64,000 nt of DNA, from contig WTXG01000038.1 in NCBI GenBank assembly GCA_022496185.1, positions 124,001 to 188,000 on the forward strand, read 5' to 3'. Of the stretch, positions 44,295 to 52,133 are shown piece by piece. The first letter of the stretch is position 1. Each line of letters starts with the position of its first letter. Source of the DNA: Multifurca ochricompacta. Its lineage: Eukaryota; Basidiomycota; Agaricomycetes; Russulales; Russulaceae. The notes under the pieces were generated by a model that was not told the DNA's origin, ran no database searches, and worked only from the letters and a program-made list of their open reading frames with translations. The translations under genes and the position numbers were made by a program.

Positions 44295-47200
44295 ATGAAT
44301 GCAGCTGAGGTTAGATAAGCGCTACCTAAACGGGTAGCAAGATAATTCAGTTGTAAGTGGTCAAAACTATATATTAATTAGTCTTTACCTAAATGGGTAG
44401 CAAGATAACTACTCAAGTAATGTTAGCTATACATGCAGTAAAGATAATCTAAGTAAATACTCACTTCAGTTGTGAATGGTCAAAACTGAAGTGTACAACA
44501 CAGAAATAATGTCTTTAAATACTGTAAAGAGTGTGCTGTGCTATGGTCATAAAGGATTGTATCTTTAATCATAAGTCATCATAGTAAATGAGTGGAATGT
44601 CAGTAAGTATATTACAATGTCCACTTAACTCTGTCTTGCACTGGCAACTCTGGTCATCTCTGATCTGGTCTGGCCAACTCTGATCCATTACCAGCTCAAC
44701 AGAGAGGCAGGGTGCATCAGGAAAATGACATTTGCTAGAACAACTAGAATAGCTAGAATGACTAGAATGGATAGGGTGTCAGATTGTATATACTATATGT
44801 GGGAATAGCATGCATGCTGCATGAATCAATACCAGAGATGCCAGGCTGGATAAACTATCATACTCCCAATACACATATTCTAATAAGGCAGACTACCACA
44901 TAGTTTAGAACCAATCATGAGTCTGTGAAATTTAATGGTAATGGATTACTACCATAAATTTGCATGAGATGTGCTGCTCATAAGAATGCACCCAGATGCA
45001 CAACAGTCTGAATGGCCACAAATTTATTGAGACAGGCCAGTAGCTACCACATTGGTGGGACTGGACAGCCAGGCTCAATTAGATCATTCAAAGTGAGTCA
45101 GATAACCAATTCAGAGACAATTACACACTGCATGCACAATATTTTCCTTCAAATCTTGTCACAAGTAAATAGCATTATTTTTTCTCTCTTTATTTCACAC
45201 TCTTTTTTAGTTTTAAAGGACTATTTTCTGTAAGCATTCACTTCAGTTTTGACAACATTGACATTACTTATCTTATCTGCTGCATAAATAAAAGATAATA
45301 ATAATAATTATTATTATTATATAGTTTCTTATCTGCTACCCACTGGTTTGGTTTGTCATTGAGTGTGAGTGTGGGAACTACATTTTCCACGCTGCATGCA
45401 CAATTCTCCACACTCCAATCAAAAAGCTGTCTTCCCCGCATTGTCTTCACATTTATCTTTCTCCTTTTCCCTCTCACAATCTCCCTCTCCCTCTTCCTCC
45501 CTCTCTCTCTTTGTGGCCAAATTACTCATGCTCACTATGTCACTTCCTTCCATGACAGGATCATTTCTCTTTATTAGTGATTGTCAAGGGTTTTCATACC
45601 CGCGCGGGTAAGTGCCACGGGTTTTGCCGGGTACGGGTACGGGTATATGGCTCCCAACCCATGGAAACCTGTACCCGCACGGCGGGTTTGGCGGGTATAG
45701 GCGCCAATTATGCATTGACAAGATCAGTAGAAATTCTAAGATAAAACACATCTGCAGCCACAAAAATAAAAGATCTCGTCTGATGTATGCTACAGGGTAT
45801 CTTTAAATATGTTCTAGTATTATCATATGAAGTATCAAAGCAGATCAATGGTGCGATGTAAAATAAAAGTGTTATCAGTGATCCACTTCTTGAAAATCAT
45901 GATGCATCTGTTTTATTAACGCGCGATCAATTCTGCCAGTCTGGCACTATCTAAAATACTCTCTAGACTACTTTAGACTATAATATAATCAAATTATCAA
46001 ATTAGTTTACTGAAACAAGGCCCGCGTGTATCTACAAGCTGCATGAGGCAGCGACTACATTGCATCGCATGGTGGTCTGACCTCCTTCCTATTAAGGAAG
46101 GTTGACTTAAACGCGCAAGGACAGTCGCGCTTGTATGAAATGAAAGCAGAATAATAAAATAGTAATGTAAATAAAGGATCCATTTAATCTTCTGAACATA
46201 AACCAACAATTTTTGAGGGATCTTGAGTAGCCATAAATGAATGCGTTGTGTCCAAGTGCTTATCTCCCTGACCGGGATGGCCCGGGCCATTTATCCGAAA
46301 TGCGCAGAAATGCAAAGAACAGTTGCGCTTGTATAAAATTGAAACCAGAATTATAAAATAAAAATAGAATAATAAATTATCTTAATCTTATGAACATAAA
46401 ACAGGAATTTTTGAGGGATCTTAAGAAGCCATAAATGAACGCGTTGTGTCCAAGTGCATATCTCCTAGACCGGGATGTTCCGGGCCGGATGTCCGAAATG
46501 CGCGATGCAAGTAAAGAACTTGCACGCATTTCATTTTATGGGTAACCCAGGTATCAAAACAATTATCCAGGGGTTACCCATACCAATGTCTATGTGTTCA
46601 TCAAATTTTTTGCATTCTGTGTGGTTATCTGACAGGCTTTTCATCAATGTTCTATAACATCCTATATAATCATCTCTGTATACTGGGGTGGATTTTAGTT
46701 GTGCTTGTATAAAATTGAAAGCAGAATAATAAGATAAAAATGGAATAATAAACTATCTTAATCTTCTAAACATAAAACAAGAGTCATTGAGGGATCTTAA
46801 GCAGCCACAAATGAATGCGTTGTGTATCGTCTTGGTCCGGGAAGGCCCGGGCCGGTCATCCGAAATGCGCGATGCAAGTAAAGAACTTGCACGCGTTTTC
46901 ACGGGTGACCCGTACCCATAGTGACGGGTACGGGTACGGGTATGGGTACCAACGAGGATACCCCAGGGTTACCCCTGCCAATCACTACTCTTTATTGAGG
47001 GCTAGATGCAGAAAGGTAAATATAAGCTCTTTTTTCCTTCTATCACTGATGACTTTTTAACTTTGAACTTAGTCCAGTTGACCATGTGGGTAGTGTTTAA
47101 AGGTCTGGTTGCCCAAACCAAAAAAATGACTGAAACTGGACTGAACCCAACCAAATGCAACCAGACTGTCAGTTGTGGTTGCACAGATTCCCAGACTTAT

Positions 47201-47674
47201 TGGTTGCTGGTTGCACACTATTACAGAATTTTGAAAGACCAATGAAAACTGGTTTACACCAGTTGCAACTGTTGGAAATGGATCAATATGGCCAGGTTGG
47301 ATCAATTGCTAAGTGTGTGATACTAACAAGTGAGTTGTGTGTTGTGCAGTAGCACGCGGACTGTGTTTCACCTTCCTGTGAATACTTTGATACCTTACTT
47401 GATTAGACACAATCCTTTATTGTCTTGGTTACTATAAGCACACTCATTTACAGTATTTAAGGACACTCTCACTGTACAGTTCACTTCAGTTCTGACCATC
47501 ACAACTGAAGTGAGTATTCTGTTATCTTATCTTTACCTATGTAGCTAATGTGCACTAGTTATAACTACTATTCTAGGTAAAGACTAATTAATATATACAG
47601 TTCTGACCATCACAACTGAATTATAACTACCATTCTAGGTAGTTTGGATTATCTAACCTCAGGCTGCGTTCATT
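44295..47674. repeat. Large inverted-repeat structure with ~270-bp arms
   Basis: Left arm (about 44295-44562) and right arm (about 47401-47674) are imperfect reverse complements starting ATGAA(T/C)GCAGC and sharing GAGGTTAGATAA, TATTAATTAGTCTTTACCTA and CACTTCAGTTGTGA. Each arm also has a small palindrome (CACTTCAGTT...AACTGAAGTG). The spacer holds hAT-1e and non-coding AT-rich DNA (44563-45566, 46996-47400) with a short (ATT)n tract near 45296. I could not find a target duplication, so it may be a foldback/TIR element or an inverted duplication. Confidence 0.7.
45575..46987 (+). mobile_element. hAT-1e, uninterrupted non-autonomous hAT element
   Basis: 1413 bp, ends TAGTGATTGTCAAGGGT and TGCCAATCACTA, exact 8-bp duplication CTCTTTAT (45567-45574 and 46988-46995). 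This is the only hAT-1 copy here without another insertion and the best reference for the family. Internally it has three imperfect copies of a ~170-190-bp unit (near 46135-46320, 46325-46540 and 46700-46900). No transposase. Confidence 0.94.
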
Positions 47675-47751
47675 AGCAACCAGTCTTTTACATAATACAA
47701 AGACCATTGATTTCTTAGGTATTATGTCAGCTCCTGAAACCCAAAAATAAT

Positions 47752-47826
47752 GGCTGCATCATGGATTGAACCCAAGACCTACCAGACATAGCTGGGTCCA
47801 TTGCTCTAACCACTGAGTTACACACC
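47752..47826 (-). repeat. tRNA-like sequence, probable SINE head
   Basis: Read on the minus strand it has a good Pol III A box (TAACTCAGTGGTTAGAGC, 47820-47803) and B box (GGTTCAATCC, 47772-47763) at tRNA-like spacing. Acceptor and anticodon stems pair poorly, so a functional tRNA is unlikely. A tRNA-derived SINE or tRNA pseudogene fits better. Downstream on the minus strand it runs towards the right arm of the inverted repeat. Confidence 0.55.
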
Positions 47827-47984
47827 CTCATGAAATATAATGGCACAATTTCTTATATTAAGGTCATGTCAACAGAAGTACCAACTTGGAGGATCAAATT
47901 GCAAGTGGCAAACACAATACACTGCCAAACAATGTTGAGTATACAGTGCAATATTACTTGTGTTCATTAACATGTCAATACAAC

Positions 47985-48069
47985 ATGGCAAAAACCAATG
48001 CTCCAACCACAAAGGGTAAAATCACAGCACACACAAAGGCACCAGCAAAGAAACCAGCTCCAAAAAAGG
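47985..48069 (+). pseudogene. Truncated Lys-rich ORF disrupted by Gy5
   Basis: ATG-initiated 28-codon start of a lysine/proline/alanine-rich protein (MAKTNAPTTKGKITAH, then AKKPAPKK) cut exactly at the Gy5 LTR. Function unknown; the continuation would lie past the right edge. It may not be a gene at all. Confidence 0.3.
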
Positions 48070-48976
48070 TGTCACGGCTCTACCTTATTTTTCCTTTCAT
48101 TTTTCCTTTTTGGATCACATGACTGTGGGAAGATTACCCAGCAGTCTCAACACGTGATCATGGGAATGTAGTCGTGACATGGATCATGTGACCGAGTCAC
48201 ATGTAATAGTCACATGCTGCTTAGTCAGCACAAGAGCCACTCAACAATAACAAGTCAATTCTCTATTGTGTTTACCACAATAGGCACAGCCCCACAGTCT
48301 AGACAGTTCTAGACCAAGTGGAGCTGCTATCAAGATAAGAGGAGTCCAGCCTAGAAGGTTCTAGGTAAGTGGAGCTCTAGATAAGGGCCCAGGTTGGGCC
48401 ATGGCCAATTTTAGCACAGAATCATATGTATCAGTAGATAGACATGTTCCAGACCTAAGGGCTAAACTACATATCAGTTATCTACTCCACAGTAACGTCA
48501 TTATGACATCACACTGTGGAGTATGATCAGTCAGCAGAGTAAAGCAGCTTATGAATCACAAAGATAAGGCTCAGTCAGCAATACAGCTGACTGATACTTG
48601 CTGATTCTTGCTTACACCTACTGCTTACCTCGTTACACTGAGAAATGTATATAAGACCCCCTGTAACAGCCTGTAGCCCCCATCTTGTCCTCTTGGGGCT
48701 GCAGGTGAGTAACTGTCTACACGAGTTCGATACATAGTGCTAATAGCATCCTGCCTCCCTGTGTGACTCGATCCTTTGGATCTTGTCCTCTTGGGGCTGC
48801 AGTTTCTTCCAGTTTCAGAATGCCGTCATCGTGGTTGTATAAACCACAGTGGGTGACACAGTTCCTGGTCATTACTTGACGTGTGACGTTTGCCTCCGCG
48901 GTACGCCCAACGACTTAGGTCACCACACCCTTTGCCCTTCCTGTTTCTAAGTGTACATGGAGCTTCACCTGTTACA
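48070..48976 (+). mobile_element. Gy5 5' LTR
   Basis: 907 bp, TGTCACGGCTC to CACCTGTTACA. TATATAAG at 48648. ATCTTGTCCT at 48682-48691 is complementary to the PBS. U3 has many CACATG/CACGTG E-box-like motifs. The end at 48976 is inferred from the PBS position because the other LTR is cut by the window edge after about 556 bp. Confidence 0.82.
48706..48803 (+). other. Candidate intron in the Gy5 LTR
   Basis: CTGCAG|GTGAGTAA is a strong 5' splice site and TGCTAAT a good branch site; about 98 nt later GGGGCTGCAG could be the 3' site. The block ATCTTGTCCTCTTGGGGCTG is repeated immediately before both candidate splice sites, as if a tandem duplication had created the intron. Confidence 0.4.
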
Positions 48977-48978
48977 TT

Positions 48979-48988
48979 AGGACAAGAT
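48979..48988 (+). promoter_or_regulatory. Gy5 self-priming primer binding site
   Basis: AGGACAAGAT, 2 nt past the LTR end, is the reverse complement of LTR bases 48682-48691, 34 nt after the TATA box start. The match is 10 nt, the shortest of the set. Confidence 0.78.
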
Positions 48989-50118
48989 TGTACTCTACGT
49001 GTCCTCCCAGTTTCGGGCCGGCACTTTAAATCTTTCTTCACAGCAGTAGTAGTGTTTCCACTAGTCCTAGTTACAACCCCTGGGGTCGGAGGCCTGATCA
49101 GACAGTAGCTGAGTTGAGCCAATAATTCATAGCTGAGGTGGTGATCAGAGATATACCCGAGTAGTGGTTATCCTGGTTGCTTGGTCATTCCAAACTCGAG
49201 TTGTCGTGTTTATCACGTGCTTGGGGATCATCTGTGCCAGATCTCCTACCAAGGAGTGTAAAACTGGGCAGAGCTGAGGGGGCCCCGGGAAACCGGTGAC
49301 GAACTCAGAGAGACATCTGTCAGAACCGACTTCAGAGCACTTGGGCTCGTGTCCCTTGTGTGAGAGGCAGCCAATAGGTCGAGGAGACTGCAGCAGACAG
49401 CCTTGGGCTCTGTAACTTCACATATCATTATTCCTGGTGTTTGTCATTACTGCTGGAGCTTGGCTAGTGCACTCTTTGTGAAACAGGCATGATGCGCAGC
49501 ATACTGACTGTGAGGGTTAGCGGGTTAAGCTAGAAAAGACAAGTAACTTCAGAGATAGAAGGAACTCTATATTACTACACTACTGACCTAGAAAAGACAA
49601 GTACTACATAGAGCATTAGTCTAAAGGAAGTAGAGAGTAAAGTAGATGGGACTTACACTTCAGAGATAGAAGGAACTCTGAAGTGTAAGAGACGAATCAG
49701 ACACCCTTATATACTCTTCAAGGGATGGTCTGTGCACTGGGAATAAGTCCACAAGTGCCGGACAAAGTCCAAACAATAAACATGAGGGAGAAAGGCCATT
49801 GGCCACTACAGAAATCACATGTTACATGGTGCATCAGTCAGCTACTGCGGAATGTGAGAAAGAAAGTAATAATGATATAGTAAAAGTCCGAAACTCCGGT
49901 ATCTAATCTAATCTACAAAGTAGCTAATCTAATCACCTGATGCCTGAAGCATCACCGAACATCTTCTGTGTTCAACACTCTTGTGTGCATTAGTATTCGC
50001 CTCTTTGGTTGACACACCCTTTCATCCTGTGCTTAGCGTTGCGCGGCACTTGTAACATCAAAACACACCAAAACTACGAAGCTTCTGGTCCAGTGGACCA
50101 CCTTCCATACCTTTTTCC
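48989..50118 (+). other. Gy5 untranslated leader
   Basis: About 620 bp of leader once the S500 solo LTR and its duplication are removed. It has no convincing ORF. A second TGTAACA at 50051-50057 could mimic an LTR end but lacks a matching PBS. Confidence 0.55.
49477..49977 (-). mobile_element. Solo LTR, S500 family, copy 3
   Basis: 501 bp, exact duplication CTCTT (49472-49476 and 49978-49982), in the Gy5 leader. On the minus strand it is very similar to the copy at 32922 and keeps the 14-bp inverted repeat. Confidence 0.94.
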
Positions 50119-50712
50119 ATGATGCCGCGCATTCCATGGGTCGACCGTATTATCCGGCGCGCTAGAGAGCGTGTCCAACAACTTCAAAGGAGAGGAAGAC
50201 ACATTTTAACACCGCCGCTTCCTATTCAGGAGCAGCTGTACCAGGAAATTCAGGGACAACAGGATCTGGAGAACATTTCCAGAGAAGACCCCGATTTCCC
50301 TTTTACTTTCAACAACCTTCCCTCAACAACCTCCTTCGACCCCACCTATCACTACCATTGGGATAACACCCAAGAAGAACATTTTGCCACACCCGCCTCT
50401 TCTACTATAGAAGGATCGGAAGGCGCTCTCTCCTGTTCCCCTACTCTCCGCGAAGCCAACAACATCGTTGAAGAAAGCTTCAAGGATGAACGGGACATTT
50501 ATATTTACCACGACAGACTGGTGCGCAACTGGTTAGACAAAATAACCAAACGTCTACACCACCACCCATCTGCCGAGGCCAAGCTTAGAGAGCTTTTTGG
50601 CAACTGGTATCTCCCCGGTACAGAAGTAACGGTCACAGACCTCATTGCACGCACCACTGATTGGGAAGAAGAAGAAGAACCCGAGTCAGAACTAGAGTAT
50701 CTGACCGACTGA
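50119..50712 (+). CDS. Gy5 ORF0, 197 aa, in frame with gag
   Basis: ATG-initiated ORF (MMPRIPWVDRIIRRARERV) with a basic N-terminus, then an acidic Ser/Thr/Pro region and an acidic C-terminus (DWEEEEEPESELEYLTD). It ends in TGA at 50710-50712, and gag continues in the same frame from the next codon. It may be the true N-terminus of Gag separated by a CGA-to-TGA mutation, or a separate upstream protein. No known domain is recognised. Confidence 0.65.
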   Translation: MMPRIPWVDRIIRRARERVQQLQRRGRHILTPPLPIQEQLYQEIQGQQDLENISREDPDFPFTFNNLPSTTSFDPTYHYHWDNTQEEHFATPASSTIEGSEGALSCSPTLREANNIVEESFKDERDIYIYHDRLVRNWLDKITKRLHHHPSAEAKLRELFGNWYLPGTEVTVTDLIARTTDWEEEEEPESELEYLTD

Positions 50713-51281
50713 ACGGTGGCTTCTAGAAGTTCTAGAACACCCAACCCTCCATACTCTCGCTCCGCTAGACCCTCTCGATTACCTAGCTGGGCACCGTCGC
50801 CTATAGAAAATTTAATCTCCCCTGCAATCGAGGCAGAACTAGAAGAACAACAGTTTATCAGGAACTTAGTGTTACAACCCTACTCTTTTCCTGACCCTTA
50901 CACTGCACCTCCCCCTTGTACCACACTTGACTGTCCATTCCCCTATTCCACCATCCCTTGACCACTTTGGCCCCAGAACCCAGATGCCTATGGCCTTGTG
51001 CCTAGGACCTTTGACTTGATGCCCTTGGCTTACTGCCTTGGGACCCTGCCTGATGCCTGTGATATGACGCTCATAGGACCCCATCCCTGACACCTGCACC
51101 TGACCCACTGATAGTTCAGCTACTGTGCTGTTGGCTGTAGACCCCCCCCTTCTCCTGATGCTTGGCCTTTGTCTTGGCCAGTATCTGTACCCTGTCCCTG
51201 TGGCTGACACCCATAGGATCTCTGACACTGTCCCTGCCAATCTAATCTTCAACTTTGGCTTGTACTTGACCCTCTGCCAGT

Positions 51282-51348
51282 CATGTGACTCCTGGCCATG
51301 TGACTTTGGACCATGTGATCCCTGACCATGTGACTTTGGACCATGTGA
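51282..51348 (+). promoter_or_regulatory. 15-bp phased CATGTGA array in LARD1 U3
   Basis: CATGTGA starts at 51282, 51297, 51312, 51327 and 51342, exactly 15 bp apart, about 330 bp upstream of the TATA box. The core CATGTG is an E-box. The same array is in the 3' LTR (from 57419) and in the solo LTR at 31234-31300. Confidence 0.7.
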
Positions 51349-51987
51349 TCCCTGACCCTGATCACAGCATCTTCATCTGATCATTTACCCCTTTCTGATC
51401 ACATGGCCCATCTGGCTTATCATTCGCTTCTCTGATTCCTGTGGGAGTATTCCCACATCCACCCTGACTCCTGTGGAACCTGTTATCTCCCCATCTACCC
51501 CTGACCCTGGTGGGAATCCTCCCACACTGATATGACTCCTGTGGGGCTGTCCCACATGATTATGCTTCTGATAAGGCTTATCCTTATCATGGACTATATT
51601 TGACATCTTATCTGCTATTGGATGATAAGGACTCTGACCCTGTTCCTGATTAGCTACAAACCAGATCCCCATACAGTATATAAGACCCTGTAGACAGTTT
51701 GTACAACCCTAGATTTGACCTCTTGTGCCTTCAGCCTAGAGATCTCAGACCCCAATACATCAGAAGCCTTTTCCCCCTCTTTTGCATCCTTGAGATCCCT
51801 GCAGGGACCCCCATTGCCTCTGGCAATGGGTGTGTACCCTTCCCTTTGAACCCCTTTGCCGTCTCCTGGGGCTCCAGTGTGCTCAGTGCATTTCTGGCAC
51901 AGCAACTGGGCCCTGTCTCCACTTAACAGCCTTAGGGGATTAGCTCCCTTTGGCTGGCTCATCCCGTCTCCCTTTGTGCTTGATTAT

Positions 51988-52096
51988 AGCACCAAACCTT
52001 AACCGATCCCGAAGCTAAACAGTGCCCAGAGTCTAGCCTTATCGTGCTAGGCTCGCGGCTGAGGTAATGGACCCGCGCCGACCCGTGCACGCCGCA
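51988..52096 (+). ncRNA. 5S rRNA-like segment in LARD1 5' LTR
   Basis: AGCACC, CCGATC, CGAAGCTAAACAG, CCCAG, GGACC-CGCG and ACCCGTGC occur in the order of the 3' two thirds of 5S rRNA. CGAAGCTAAACAG corresponds to the 5S box A region. A ~20-nt insertion lies between the box A-like and box C-like parts. The 5' third of 5S is not recognisable. Comparison is with remembered 5S sequences, not a covariance search. A second copy is at 58125-58233. Confidence 0.55.
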
Positions 52097-52122
52097 CAGA
52101 ACGCTCCGCTGAGCGTAACATT

Positions 52123-52133
52123 AGGTCAAATCT
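52123..52133 (+). promoter_or_regulatory. LARD1 self-priming primer binding site
   Basis: AGGTCAAATCT, 2 nt past the LTR, is the exact reverse complement of LTR bases 51711-51721, 34 nt after the TATA start. Confidence 0.86.

Larger units (their letters stand above)
50870..52120 (+). mobile_element. LARD1 5' LTR
   Basis: 1251 bp, TGTTACAACCC to GAGCGTAACA. U3 contains five CATGTGA boxes at 15-bp period. TATATAAG is at 51677; the PBS-complementary segment AGATTTGACCT is at 51711-51721. The 3' end holds a 5S-rRNA-like stretch. Confidence 0.95.

Noticed and set aside
45590..45660. GGGTACGGGTACGGGTA repeats as interstitial telomere sequence
   Set aside because: They are not the usual TTAGGG repeat and occur only in hAT-1 subterminal regions at fixed positions.
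44295..47674. hAT or LTR element spanning the inverted repeat
   Set aside because: No 8-bp or 5-bp duplication and no YARNG or TG...CA ends could be found at the arm borders.
47752..47826. Functional tRNA gene
   Set aside because: Internal promoter boxes are good but acceptor and anticodon stems pair poorly.
50051..50057. TGTAACA as possible end of the Gy5 5' LTR
   Set aside because: No matching PBS follows it, whereas the site ending at 48976 has a self-priming PBS with the same 2-nt spacing and 34-nt TATA distance as the other elements.
50872..51972. Several ORFs of 60-126 codons repeated identically in both LARD1 LTRs
   Set aside because: They are identical because the LTRs are identical; they lie on both strands, overlap promoter elements and show no domain.
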